The position numbers and the translations under genes were made by a program. Shown here one piece after another: positions 10,576 through 21,506 of a stretch of 64,000 nucleotides of DNA; within the stretch, counting starts at the first letter, position 1; each line of letters begins with the position of its first letter. The stretch lies in NCBI GenBank assembly GCA_001599815.1, contig BCIA01000005.1, forward strand, positions 4,162,472 to 4,226,471, in the 5' to 3' direction. The notes beneath the pieces are model-generated. The model saw only the letters and a list, made by a program, of their open reading frames with translations, did no database searches and had not been told where the DNA came from. Source of the stretch: Furcasterigmium furcatum. Lineage: Eukaryota > Ascomycota > Sordariomycetes > Glomerellales > Plectosphaerellaceae.

Positions 10576-13500
10576 ATGTCGGACCAACATCGCGATGTCT
10601 CCCAGTACAAGTACTCGGCCATGTCTAACCTGGTCCTCCAGGCAGACAGGCGTTTCGTCTCGAGGCGAAACGACGAGCCGACCGGCGACCCCGAGTCACT
10701 TGCTGGCAGGCTGAGCATCCGAGACATGGGAAACCGCGTCGCGCGCGACGCTGCGCCGAAACAGAAGAAGGCGCCTGGCCTCCCAGAAGTCGAGCGCGGC
10801 AGGTTACAAGAGGGGGAGGACGTGCTGCTGCGCGAACAGCGGAAGAAGAAGGGCGACCCGACACAGCTGAGGGGCACCGGCGTCCTGGGGACAACAGACT
10901 TTGCCATTGAGGGCTTGACGTATCGACCGCGAACACCAGCGACGCGCGCGACCTACGAGCTCATCCTGAAGATCGTCTCCGACAACCTCGGCGATGTGCC
11001 GCAGTCCGCGGTTCTCAGCGCGGCGGACGTCGTCCTCGAGTTCCTGAAGGACGATGATCTCAAGGATAACGAGAAGAAGAAGGAGGTGGACGACATGCTT
11101 GGCGTCGCGCTGGGCCCCAAGGAGTTCAACGAGCTCGTGAACCTCGGAAAGAAGATTACCGACTACGACGCGCAAGACGACGACGAGGAGATGAATGGCG
11201 CCGATGCCGACGGCGACGAAGTCGACGACAGACAAGGTGTTGCTGTCGTTTTCGAAGACGAGGACGAAGATGAGAACGCCGTAACCAATGAAGTCCGCGA
11301 CGAGTCCTCGGAAGACGAAGGCCAAGACGACGAGGAGGAGCAAGATGGCGCCGAAGCTGCCCAAAAAGAAGGCTTGGACGAGGATCAGATGGTCATCGAT
11401 TCTGCGCAAACAAAGCACGCCCAAGACGGCAAGGAGAGCAAGTCTGTCCCCGCCAGGGATATCGATGCCTTCTGGTTACAACGTCAGATCGGCAAGCTCT
11501 ACGCGGACCAGCACGAACAGGTCGACAAGGCAACCGAGGCGCTCCGGATCCTCTCAGGCGAACCCGACGAGGAGGGCGGCGAAGACAAGTCCCTTCGAGA
11601 GATTGAGAACGACCTCATGGAGCTCTTCGACTATGAGCACCACACACTAGTGCAGCTTCTCATCGAGAACCGCGAGAAGGTCGTCTGGCTCACGCGCCAT
11701 GCCAAGGCAGAGACGGACGAGCAGCGCGCAGTCCTCGAGCGTGAGATGGCGTCCGAGGGCCTGCAGTGGATCTTGAACGAGAAGTACGGCCGCAAGTCGG
11801 ATGATGCCAAGTCGAAGAAGATGGACATCAAGATGGATATTGATGTGCCATCTGGAATCACCGACGGCGCGCCCAAGGAGGAGAATCAAGAAGGCCGGCT
11901 TGTTGGGGGCCTCCAGCCTCGACGACTCATCAACCTGGACAACCTCATCTTCGATCAAGGAAACCATTTGATGACCAACCCGAAGGTTCACCTCCCGGAC
12001 GGCTCTACCAAGAGAACCTTCAAGGGGTACGAAGAAATTCATGTCCCTGTTCCCAAGAAGGCCGGCGCCGGTGGTGAGAGCCTCATTCCCATCACCGACA
12101 TGCCAGAGTGGTCTCGACTTCCCTTCGGCACCACCAAGGCTCTCAACAGAATTCAGACCAAGTGCTTCCCGACAGCATTCGAGGATGACGGCAACATGTT
12201 GATCTGTGCTCCCACGGGCAGTGGAAAAACCAACGTGGCTATGCTTACTATCTTGCGAGAGGTTGGCAAGCACCGCAACCCTCAAACTGGAGATATCGAC
12301 CTGGACTCTTTCAAGATCGTCTACATCGCGCCCCTGAAGGCCCTGGTACAGGAGCAGGTCGGCAATTTCGGAAAGAGACTCGAACCATACGGTATCAAGG
12401 TGTCCGAGTTGACTGGTGATCGCCAGCTCACCAAGGCGCAAATCGCCGAGACCCAGATCATCGTCACTACTCCCGAGAAGTGGGATGTCATCACTCGCAA
12501 GGCAACGGATCTCTCCTACACCAACCTTGTCCGTTTGATTATCATCGATGAAATCCATCTGTTGCACGACGACCGTGGTCCGGTCATTGAGAGCATCGTC
12601 AGCAGGACTATCCGGAAGACGGAGCAGACTGGCGAGCCAGTCCGTCTTGTTGGTCTGTCTGCAACGCTGCCTAACTACCGAGATGTCGCCAGCTTCCTCC
12701 GTGTCGATACGGCGAAGGGCCTCTTCCACTTTGATGGATCCTTCCGTCCTTGCCCTCTGCGCCAGGAATTCATCGGCGTCACCGATCGCAAGGCTATCAA
12801 GCAGCTCAAGACGATGAACGATGTCACCTACAACAAGGTTCTGGAGCACGTTGGTGCCAACAGGAATCAGATGCTCATCTTCGTTCATTCGCGAAAGGAG
12901 ACATCCAAGACGGCTCGCTACATTCGCGACAAGGCTCTTGAGATGGACACCATCAACCAGATTCTCCGCCACGATGCGGGCAGTCGCGAGGTGCTCAACG
13001 AGGCCGCCGGTGAAGCAACAGACAAGGAGCTGAAGGACCTGCTACCATACGGTTTCGGTATCCATCACGCTGGCATGAGCCGTGTCGACAGGACTGATGT
13101 CGAGGACCTCTTCGCCCGTGGCGCTATTCAGGTGCTCGTCTGCACGGCAACGCTTGCTTGGGGTGTCAACCTGCCTGCTCACACTGTCATCATCAAGGGC
13201 ACCCAGGTCTACTCGCCAGAGAAGGGTAGCTGGGTTGAACTCAGCCCACAGGACGTTCTGCAGATGCTTGGTCGTGCGGGTCGACCACAGTTCGACACGT
13301 ATGGCGAAGGCATCATCATCACGACACAGAACGAGATCAAGTACTACCTCTCACTGCTGAACCAACAACTGCCCATCGAAAGTCAGTTCGTCAGCAAGCT
13401 TGTGGACAATCTGAACGCAGAGGTTGTCCTCGGCAATGTCCGGTCAAGAGATGAGGCAGTCGAGTGGCTGGGATATACTTACCTTTTCGTGCGCATGCTT

Positions 13501-16500
13501 CGGTCTCCTGGCTTGTATCAGGTAGGCGCGGAATATGAAGACGATGAGGCTCTGGAACAGAAGAGAGTCGACCTGGTTCACTCAGCTGCAACTGTCCTCC
13601 GAAAATCAAACCTCATCAAATATGACGAGAAGACGGGCAAGCTCCAGGCCACCGAGCTGGGACGAATCGCCTCTCACTACTACATCACCCACGGCTCGAT
13701 GGAGACTTACAACAACCTGATCCAGCCGTCCATCACAACCATTGAGCTTTTCAGGGTGTTCTCTCTCAGCGCCGAGTTCAAGTACATTCCCGTTCGACAG
13801 GACGAAAAGCTCGAGCTTGCCAAGCTGCTCGGCCGGGTGCCCATCCCTGTCAAGGAGAGCATCGAGGAGCCTCATGCCAAGATCAACGTTCTGCTGCAGG
13901 CGTACATCTCGAGACTCAAGCTCGACGGTCTCGCCCTCATGGCGGACATGGTGTACGTTACCCAGTCTGCTGGCCGTATTCTCCGTGCCATCTTCGAGAT
14001 CACAATGAGGAAGGGTTGGTCGTCCGTTGCGAAGACTGCCCTGGACCTTTGCAAGATGGCAGAGAAGCGCATGTGGCCGACCATGTCTCCCCTGCGACAG
14101 TTCCCGTCGTGCCCTCGGGAGATCGTCGCCAAGGCTGAGCGTATCGAGGTATCTTGGAGCAGCTACTTTGATCTCGACCCTCCCAGGATGGGCGAGCTTC
14201 TCGGCATGCCCAAGGCTGGCCGTACTGTCTGTTCGCTGATCGCGAAGTTCCCGAGACTCGAAGTCCAGGCCCAGGTGCAGCCCATGACACGGTCAATGCT
14301 GCGCGTCGAGCTTGCCATCTCACCCAACTTCGAATGGGACGATGATATCCACGGAGCTGCCGAGAGCTTCTGGATCTTGGTGGAGGACTGCGACGGCGAG
14401 GACATCCTCTTCCACGATCAGTTCATCCTGCGCAAGGAGTATGCTGAGTCCGAGTCGAACGAGCACATCGTCGATTTCACGGTTCCTATCACCGACCCGA
14501 TGCCTCCTAACTACTTCATTTCTGTCATCTCCGACAGATGGATGCACTCGGAGACGAGACTCCCTGTCTCCTTCCAGAAGCTTATCCTCCCTGAAAGGTT
14601 CCCGCCTCACACAGAGCTGCTCAAGATGCAGCCTCTGCCTGTCCATGCCCTTCAAAACAAGGAGTACATCAACTTGTACCCGGACTGGAGCAACTTCAAC
14701 CCCATCCAGACCCAGACGTTCAAGTCTTTGTATGGTAGCGACAACAATGTCCTGATCGGCGCTCCCACCGGCAGCGGCAAGACTGTTTGTGCAGAGTTCG
14801 CCCTGCTGCGACACTGGAAGGAACAGCGTGAGGATGCTGGTCGTGCGGTGTATGTCGCACCCAACCAGGAGCTCGTTGACATTCGCCTGGAGGACTGGAA
14901 CAAGCGACTTGGGTCTCTCCGTGGCGGTAAGACCATCAACAAGCTCACTGGAGAGACTGCCACCGATCTGAAGATCCTGAAGACCAGCGACCTCATCTTG
15001 GCCACGCCGATTCAATGGGACGTCCTCTCCAGGCAATGGAAGCGAAGGTCCGAAGTTCAGACTGTTGAACTGTTCATCGCCGACGAGATCCATCTCCTCG
15101 GCGGCCAAATGGGCTTCATCTACGAGATTATCGTCGCGAGGATGCATTACATCCGCACCCAGACCGAAAAGGCCATGAGGATCGTGGCTCTCAGCGTGTC
15201 GCTTGCCAACGCCAGGGACCTCGGCGAATGGATCGACGCGAAGAAGCACGACATTTTCAACTTCAGCCCTCACGTCCGCCCTGTGCCGCTGGAACTCCAC
15301 ATCCAGTCGTTCACTATTCCTCATTTCCCCTCGCTCATGCTGGCTATGGCTAAGCCGACGTATCTCGCCATCAACCAGATGTCGGCCGACAAGCCGGCCA
15401 TGGTGTTTGTGCCTAGTCGGAAGCAGACGAGAGCTACGACGCGCGATCTCCTCGCTGCATGCTTTGCGGATGATGACGAAGACCGTTTCCTCCACGCCGA
15501 TGTGGAGCAGATGCGCCCCTTGCTTGACCGCGTCAACGAAGAGGCGCTGGCCGAAGCCTTGTCGCATGGTATTGGATACTACCACGAGGCATTGAGCGCA
15601 AGCGACAAGAGGATTGTCAAGCATCTGTACAACCATGGCGCTATCCAGGTCCTTGTTGCATCACGCGATGTCTGCTGGGAGCTGGACTGCACCGCCCACC
15701 TCGTCATTGTCATGGGAACTCAGTACTTCGAGGGACGCGAGCACCGCTACGTCGACTACTCGTTGAGCGAGGTGCTGCACATGTATGGCAAGGCCCTGCG
15801 CCCGTCCAAGGACGGCCGTGGCCGTGGTGTTCTGATGGTGCCCGCCGTCAAGCGGGAGTACTACAAGAAGTTCCTCAACGAGGCGCTGCCGGTCGAGTCC
15901 CATCTCCACAACTACCTCCACGATGCTTTCGTGACGGAGATTAGCACTGGGTTGATCGAGAGTGGCGAAGATGCCATCAACTGGACCACGTTCACATACT
16001 TCTACCGCAGGCTGTTGGCGAACCCCAGCTACTACAACCTCACAGACACCACACAAGACGGCCTCAACGACTACATGTCCGACCTCATCCAGACCACGCT
16101 GACCGAGCTGCAAGAGTCGAAGATCATCGATCTGGATGACGACGATGGCACTGTCGTGCCCCAGAACGCTGCGATGATCGCCGCCTACTACAACATCTCG
16201 TACATCACGATGCAGACGTTCCTTCTGTCGCTTAGCGCTCGCACGAAGCTCAAGGGCATCCTCGAGATTGTTACGTCGGCCACCGAATTTGAGTCGATCC
16301 AGATCAGGAGACACGAGGAAGGCATCCTGCGCCGCATCTACGACCGTATTCCCGTCAAGATGTCCCAGCCGGTGCCCGACTCGCCTCATTACAAGGCGTT
16401 CGTCCTGCTCCAAGCACATTTCTCCCGGATGCAACTGCCTATCGATCTGGCGAAGGACCAGGAGGTTATTGTGTCCAAGGTCCTCAGCCTGCTGAGTGCC

Positions 16501-17247
16501 ACGGTCGATGTTCTGTCCTCCGATGGCCACCTGAACGCCATGAACGCGATGGAGATGTCCCAGATGGCCGTCCAGGCCATGTGGGACCGCGACAGCCCTC
16601 TCAAGCAGATTCCTCACTTCTCGCCCGAGGTTGTCAAGGCGGCGAACGAGTTTGGGTACGTCAAAACGATGGATAATGTTGCATATCCAAACACTAACCT
16701 GACCCGAATGTGTAGAATCAAGGACATCTTCGACTTCATGGAGGCGATGAACCCGGAGGAGAACCCCGACTACGCGGCGCTTGTCAAGCGTCTGGGCCTG
16801 TCCCAGAAGCAGCTGGGCGAGGCTGCCAACTTCACCAACAGCAAGTATCCCGACATCGAACTCGAACACGAGATCCTGGACGAGGAGGATATCCGGGCCG
16901 GCGAGTCTTCGTACATCAATGTGCAGATCCAGCGCCAGATCGAAGAGGACGAGGAGTTCGACCCCGAGGTCCACGCGCCGTTCTACCCTTCGAAGAAGCT
17001 CGAGAGCTGGTGGCTGGTTGTGGGCGAAGACAGCACCAAGAGCGTGCTGGGAATCAAGCGCGTCACTGTTGGACGCTCGTTCCAGGGCAAACTCGAGTTC
17101 ACTGTGCCGACTGCAGGCAAGCACGACCTCAAGCTGTTCTTGATGAGCGACAGCTACGTCGGGGTAGACCAGGAACGCGAGTTCACCGTGACGGCAGCCG
17201 AGGGGATGGATGTGGATGACGAGGAGGAGGAGGAAGACGACGAATAG
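10576..17247 (+). CDS. BRR2: Pre-mRNA-splicing helicase BRR2 (U5 snRNP 200 kDa)
   Basis: Two exons, 10576-16655 and 16716-17247, giving 2203 residues. BRR2 unwinds U4/U6 during spliceosome activation as part of U5 snRNP. The start MSDQHRDVSQYKYSAMSNLVLQ (split here as a family N-terminus) fixes the ATG at 10576. Acidic, Glu/Asp-rich stretches occupy about 205-300. Cassette 1 has Walker A APTGSGKTN (about 545), DEIH (about 658), SATLPNY and QMLGRAGRPQFD, then a Sec63 unit. Cassette 2 has GAPTGSGKT (about 1395) and DEIH (about 1502) but degenerate SVSLANA instead of SATLAN and HMYGKALRP instead of QMxGRAxRP, as expected of the non-catalytic C-terminal cassette. The 60-nt intron near the 3' end (GTACGT, CTAAC, TAG) is a multiple of three with no stop, so it looks like coding sequence; removing it restores the family text NEFG-IKDIF. 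A second Sec63 unit and an acidic tail follow. Confidence 0.95.
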   Translation: MSDQHRDVSQYKYSAMSNLVLQADRRFVSRRNDEPTGDPESLAGRLSIRDMGNRVARDAAPKQKKAPGLPEVERGRLQEGEDVLLREQRKKKGDPTQLRGTGVLGTTDFAIEGLTYRPRTPATRATYELILKIVSDNLGDVPQSAVLSAADVVLEFLKDDDLKDNEKKKEVDDMLGVALGPKEFNELVNLGKKITDYDAQDDDEEMNGADADGDEVDDRQGVAVVFEDEDEDENAVTNEVRDESSEDEGQDDEEEQDGAEAAQKEGLDEDQMVIDSAQTKHAQDGKESKSVPARDIDAFWLQRQIGKLYADQHEQVDKATEALRILSGEPDEEGGEDKSLREIENDLMELFDYEHHTLVQLLIENREKVVWLTRHAKAETDEQRAVLEREMASEGLQWILNEKYGRKSDDAKSKKMDIKMDIDVPSGITDGAPKEENQEGRLVGGLQPRRLINLDNLIFDQGNHLMTNPKVHLPDGSTKRTFKGYEEIHVPVPKKAGAGGESLIPITDMPEWSRLPFGTTKALNRIQTKCFPTAFEDDGNMLICAPTGSGKTNVAMLTILREVGKHRNPQTGDIDLDSFKIVYIAPLKALVQEQVGNFGKRLEPYGIKVSELTGDRQLTKAQIAETQIIVTTPEKWDVITRKATDLSYTNLVRLIIIDEIHLLHDDRGPVIESIVSRTIRKTEQTGEPVRLVGLSATLPNYRDVASFLRVDTAKGLFHFDGSFRPCPLRQEFIGVTDRKAIKQLKTMNDVTYNKVLEHVGANRNQMLIFVHSRKETSKTARYIRDKALEMDTINQILRHDAGSREVLNEAAGEATDKELKDLLPYGFGIHHAGMSRVDRTDVEDLFARGAIQVLVCTATLAWGVNLPAHTVIIKGTQVYSPEKGSWVELSPQDVLQMLGRAGRPQFDTYGEGIIITTQNEIKYYLSLLNQQLPIESQFVSKLVDNLNAEVVLGNVRSRDEAVEWLGYTYLFVRMLRSPGLYQVGAEYEDDEALEQKRVDLVHSAATVLRKSNLIKYDEKTGKLQATELGRIASHYYITHGSMETYNNLIQPSITTIELFRVFSLSAEFKYIPVRQDEKLELAKLLGRVPIPVKESIEEPHAKINVLLQAYISRLKLDGLALMADMVYVTQSAGRILRAIFEITMRKGWSSVAKTALDLCKMAEKRMWPTMSPLRQFPSCPREIVAKAERIEVSWSSYFDLDPPRMGELLGMPKAGRTVCSLIAKFPRLEVQAQVQPMTRSMLRVELAISPNFEWDDDIHGAAESFWILVEDCDGEDILFHDQFILRKEYAESESNEHIVDFTVPITDPMPPNYFISVISDRWMHSETRLPVSFQKLILPERFPPHTELLKMQPLPVHALQNKEYINLYPDWSNFNPIQTQTFKSLYGSDNNVLIGAPTGSGKTVCAEFALLRHWKEQREDAGRAVYVAPNQELVDIRLEDWNKRLGSLRGGKTINKLTGETATDLKILKTSDLILATPIQWDVLSRQWKRRSEVQTVELFIADEIHLLGGQMGFIYEIIVARMHYIRTQTEKAMRIVALSVSLANARDLGEWIDAKKHDIFNFSPHVRPVPLELHIQSFTIPHFPSLMLAMAKPTYLAINQMSADKPAMVFVPSRKQTRATTRDLLAACFADDDEDRFLHADVEQMRPLLDRVNEEALAEALSHGIGYYHEALSASDKRIVKHLYNHGAIQVLVASRDVCWELDCTAHLVIVMGTQYFEGREHRYVDYSLSEVLHMYGKALRPSKDGRGRGVLMVPAVKREYYKKFLNEALPVESHLHNYLHDAFVTEISTGLIESGEDAINWTTFTYFYRRLLANPSYYNLTDTTQDGLNDYMSDLIQTTLTELQESKIIDLDDDDGTVVPQNAAMIAAYYNISYITMQTFLLSLSARTKLKGILEIVTSATEFESIQIRRHEEGILRRIYDRIPVKMSQPVPDSPHYKAFVLLQAHFSRMQLPIDLAKDQEVIVSKVLSLLSATVDVLSSDGHLNAMNAMEMSQMAVQAMWDRDSPLKQIPHFSPEVVKAANEFGYVKTMDNVAYPNTNLTRMCRIKDIFDFMEAMNPEENPDYAALVKRLGLSQKQLGEAANFTNSKYPDIELEHEILDEEDIRAGESSYINVQIQRQIEEDEEFDPEVHAPFYPSKKLESWWLVVGEDSTKSVLGIKRVTVGRSFQGKLEFTVPTAGKHDLKLFLMSDSYVGVDQEREFTVTAAEGMDVDDEEEEEDDE

Positions 17248-18568
17248 ATACGGCGACGACCGGGTGGCGGGGATGGTATTCTGGCGTTCTGGGCTTGATT
17301 GTATCACCAGGGGAGCAGTTTTTGGTATGTAAATCGCACAATGGCATGATTGAAAGATGATTTCAAAGTCAGGGCTCAAGTTTATCCTCCCAAGGCCAGT
17401 TCAAACGGAGCACTATCGAGACAGGCCCAGCTGACGGACGTGCTTGGTGAATCCTCTCTCACTGTTTGTTTCTCCCCGTCAAACTTCCCGCTCGCTGGAG
17501 TCACGGGCACTTGCAGGGAAATGTGCTTGGAACGGACGCGGATGGAAGCAACAGGCGTTTCATCTCCTCTCCGAATAGGGTTATGAGGGCTCAAGATGGG
17601 TTGTGTGGACTGGCGGTGCATCCGGGCTGGTTGGGGAGCTCGGAGATGTGATATGCGATCAGAGGCAAGTGATTGGGGGCTGAGGGCCAGCGAGCACCTA
17701 GCCCTCTGTTTCTGATCTACTGAAGGGATGCGAATGTTTTCAGTTTTACCGCTTGATGCAAACAAGAAGGCCAAGCAGATGGAAGAGTTGTGATCAAGGG
17801 AGGCGGAGTGCCTGGGTGGTGAGCCTCGGGGTGGGTGGCTGGCTGAGGACTGTGGTGAGACCCAAGCACGGAGGCCATTTGTTGGACGACACTAGTAGCA
17901 GAGGGATCCCAGACTTGTTCCTTCGCCTTGCCATTTGCTTTGCCTTCCCCTCACGAGCAAAGTGGAGAGAGTGATGAGCGCAGCAGGGCAGCGCAGGATT
18001 GATCACGACCAGTCACGTGCTGTTGCCGTCATTCGCGTCCGTTCTTAGCAGTTGCCCAGCTCTCACCACCTCACTTGCCTCCACTCGCCGATTGAGAGGG
18101 AAGGAAGGACGTGCCTCCTTGATTAGACGCTAGCGCGGCGCAGCTTGGACTCAAGGACCCAACCAAGTGTCTTGGTCTCACTCACCTTTTTCCCCAGTCA
18201 ATCCCAAGTCCCTCCCACTCAGTCCCAGTCTCCAGCCCAGATTCGGCTGCTTGCCCTTTTCCAACAGCCACCATCACCGACCGACCGCCCGACAACACGA
18301 GGCCCCCCTGGCTGTCCCGGCACTGCCCATCAACAGATTGTCATCAATCCATCCCGCATCATCCTTAGACACTTCCGCATCACGTATCCGACGCGCCGAA
18401 ACGCGTTCTATCCTTCCTTCATCCCTCCTCCACTTCCCTTCCCATTGAACCCACCCGCTTCCCACGTCATCATCGCGCCGCGCGCCCTCGTTTCTGACCT
18501 GACTCTCGTCTCGTCACACACAACCCACGAGACCACATTGGACGCGCATCGCCCACACAGCAATCAAC
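17248..18568. other. Intergenic, BRR2 3' region and promoter/leader of the PWWP gene
   Basis: About 1.3 kb. The part near 18170-18540 is strikingly C/T-rich, typical of a long pyrimidine-rich fungal 5' leader, and short frames in it have no family resemblance. No RNA gene or mobile element is visible. Confidence 0.5.
18012..18019. promoter_or_regulatory. GTCACGTG E-box
   Basis: An 8-bp Cbf1/bHLH-type GTCACGTG site about 550 bp upstream of the PWWP gene start. Motif match only. Confidence 0.3.
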
Positions 18569-20677
18569 ATGTCTGACGAGGCTTCCAGCGCGCCCCCTCC
18601 CGCGGCCGAGCCCGTCGAGAAGAAGGAGGAAAAGGCCACCGAGCCTGCCCCTGCGCCACCAGCTGCCCCTGCCGCTGCTGAGACTTCCGCTGCCGCCACT
18701 GGCGACGCGGAGCCCAAGAAGGACGAGGAGAAGAAGAACGAGAAGGAGACTGCTGCTCCCGCGGAGGCCGAGAAGAGCGATGCCCCTCCCAAGGTCGCCG
18801 AGACGCTGGAGGGTGAGTTTTCCCAGGGCGCATTGTTGCGCGTGTTGTTCGTATCCAGGCCCGCTGACAGCCAATTCTTCACAGCCGAGACCAAGGCAGA
18901 AGCCACCGAGCAGGCCCCAGAGAAGGACGCAAAGCCTGCTGCTGACGACGCCGATACGGAGATGAAGGATGCCGCTGCGACCGACGCGCCTGCTGCCGAG
19001 ACTGCCGACACTTCTTCTGCCGCTGCTGCCGTCGGCGACGACTCTGCCATTGCCGGCGAGGCCACGACCCCCAGCGCCGACAAGTCCAAGGCCCGTCGCA
19101 AGTCCACTGGCACCCCTGCTGGCAAGAAGCTCAATAAGAAGGGCTCCAAGGCCAAGCTCACAAACCCCGACGCCCAGCCCGGCGAGTACTACCTCATGAA
19201 GCTCAAGGGCTACCCTCAATGGCCCGTCATCATTGCAGACGAGGAGATGCTGCCCGAGGTCCTGCTCAAGTCTCGTCCCGTCTCCGCCAAGCGCCAGGAT
19301 GGCAGCTACCGCGAAGACTTCGCCGACGGCGCCAAGCGCATGAACGACCGCACCTTCTCCATCATGTACCTTGCCACCAACGAATTGTAGGTTTTCCTCC
19401 TTGAGCATTGGATGTCGGCGGACACTGACAATCCCGTCTACAGCGGCTGGGTTCCCAACACCGCCCTTTCGGAGCTCACGAGCGAGCGCGCAGAGGGTCT
19501 GCTCACCGACGCGGTCAAGAAGAAGCAGCTGAGGGAGGCTTTTGAGCTCGCAATCGCCCACCACAACCTCGACCATTACAAGGACGAGCTGCAGGCCCAT
19601 GAGCAGAACCTCCAGAACAAGGCTCGCGAGGAGCAGGAGGCGAAGGAGCGGGCCGCTGAGAAGAAGTCGTCGTCGAAGAAGAGGCAGTCCGTCTCTGCCG
19701 CCGCCGAGGACGTCGAGATGGCGGACGTCGCTGACGAGGAGGCCGCTGAGAAGCCCAAGCCCGCCAAGAAGCGCAAGGCTGAGGAGGCAGCTGTGAGTTC
19801 CGACCTCCAATTGAGGACACCCCGCGACACCTTACTGACGACGACATTCTAGACCCCTCAGCGATCCGACTCTGTGAAGAAGCCGAAGATAAAGTTGACG
19901 ACTTCCTCCACCCCCAAGACGACCAACGGCACCGCTACGCCCAAGTCGACTAAAGACTCCGCCAAAGCCAAGCCCAAGCCCAAGGCCCCCGAGGAGAAGA
20001 AGGAGCCCCCTCCGACTGCCGAGGAGCTCCACGAGCGCAAGTCGGTATGTGGAGGAGCATGCTGCTACGTCTTGCGACGAGTGCTAACAATGTCTTGCAG
20101 AAGGAAGTACTGTTCTTGCGCCACAAGCTCCAGAAGGGTCTTCTCGCCCGCGAGGGCATCCCCAAGGAGGACGAGATGAAGGGCATGTCCGACTTCATCA
20201 CCAAGCTCGAGGCCATGCCCGACCTCGAGGTGGCCATCATCAGAGCCACCAAGATCAACAAGGTCCTCAAGGCCATTCTGAAGCTCGAGTCCATCCCCAA
20301 GGAGTCCGAGTTCAACTTCAAGGCCAGGTCGCAATCGCTCCTGGACAAGTGGAACAAGATTCTTGCCGCCGATGGCCCTGCGGCCCCGGCCCCGGCCCCT
20401 GCGGCGACGGCCCCCGCAGCGAACGGCGTCAACGGAGATGCCGAGAAGGAGTCCGGGGCGCCCGAGGGTGCACCCCCCGCGGCAAACGGCGTCAAGGAGG
20501 ACGAGGCTGCTGAGAAGGCCACGTCGGCCCCGGCAGAGGAAGCCAAGGCCGCAGAGGCCACGGAGAAGCCCGAGGTGGTGAGTCCATCATGCACTTGAGC
20601 CCGCCCCGTAGCTACCTGGTCTAACGAGCACATAACAGGAGGCGTCTGCCGCCAAAGAAGTCGAGACCGAAGCCTGA
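18569..20677 (+). CDS. PWWP-domain protein with TFIIS-N/LEDGF-like domain
   Basis: Six exons: 18569-18812, 18885-19386, 19444-19792, 19853-20044, 20101-20577 and 20639-20677, giving 600 residues. Residues 1-170 are Ala/Glu/Pro/Lys low complexity. A PWWP domain covers about 180-265 (GEYYLMKLKGYPQWPVII, with YPQWP in the PWWP position, then FADGAKRMND). PWWP domains read methylated histone tails, usually H3K36me. A Lys/Glu coiled stretch follows, then a helical domain at about 430-515 (LQKGLL, PDLEVAIIRATKINKVLKAI, LLDKWNKIL) that resembles the TFIIS N-terminal / LEDGF integrase-binding fold. The C-terminus is again Ala/Glu-rich. The domain order recalls HDGF/LEDGF readers and yeast Pdp3 of NuA3; orthology is inference. 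Intron 1 (72 nt) has no in-frame stop and could be retained. Intron 2 splits the PWWP domain and its in-frame TAG forces splicing. Confidence 0.85.
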
Positions 20678-21506
20678 GCCCGACCGACCCCTTCCAACAA
20701 CCGCGAAGAGGAGGAAGAGAGTTTGGACAAGTGGGCGCGCCATTCGACCCAGACGAAATGCCAACTCGCCCATATTGGGGAAGCATGCTTGTGATTCAGG
20801 CGTCCGTCGGCAGAATCGTTTTCACAAAAAGTGGCTTCCGTGGAGTTACCGTCATCCTTGTTTCTGTTGTACAACTAGCTGGTTTTTGCTTTCTATTTCC
20901 TTTTTCCTTGCTGGACGCACGAATGTCTATGGCAAAGTGCTTTTGGCTTGCAACTCGCTCAACAAACGAGACAGGAGGCCGGGGGGGCGGGCCGGGCATG
21001 CATGTGAGGAGACGATGGTTTGGTTCTGGTCACCCACACAGGGAGCGCATGTGGTCTTGGGGGCATGCCGCTGACGCTTCTGTCACTCATGTTGACACCA
21101 ACATGTCAGCCGGGGGCCTTTGAGCGCGCGGACAACATCATGATGGCATGACTGGAAGGGGGATTGGGCTGGAATATGGCATGCCTGGTCTCATAGCACA
21201 TCTAGTGAATGAAATTGATACATCGATATTGAGGTAGATGTGTGTCATGGGTAGTACTGAGCCTCCTTCTGAGGAATTCTTCAAGAGCCTTGTTGGTCTG
21301 GGGTCTCGGAGCATTCAAGTTGCCATGGAGTGTCCAGAGACTTGAGGCCGTACTGTGCGACACTGTGCGAATGAAGACTGTAATAGACTGTGCTCTTCAT
21401 TGGCTGGCGCGACCAGGGGCTCATCAGTTGCCAATTGCAACGCGTCTCATCACCAGACAGACATCTTGACGCTCAAGACACCAGATGTGCTCTCATATTG
21501 CACAAG
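20678..21506. other. Intergenic between the PWWP gene and ORC3
   Basis: About 0.8 kb, 3' UTR of one gene and promoter of the next. The frames at 20731-21123 have no family resemblance and unfavourable composition. No other feature is visible. Confidence 0.5.

Noticed and set aside
11647..15636. Minus-strand frames of 441 and 438 codons inside BRR2
   Set aside because: Same cause: the codon bias of BRR2 leaves the complementary strand open. No independent start or splice support.
15661..17379. 572-codon minus-strand frame over the end of BRR2
   Set aside because: Antisense shadow of BRR2 coding sequence, with low-complexity Leu/Val/Arg content and no family resemblance.
18470..19810. 446-codon minus-strand frame opposite the PWWP gene
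   Set aside because: Leu/Gly/Arg-rich antisense of Ala/Glu-rich exons; it also crosses the introns of the real gene.
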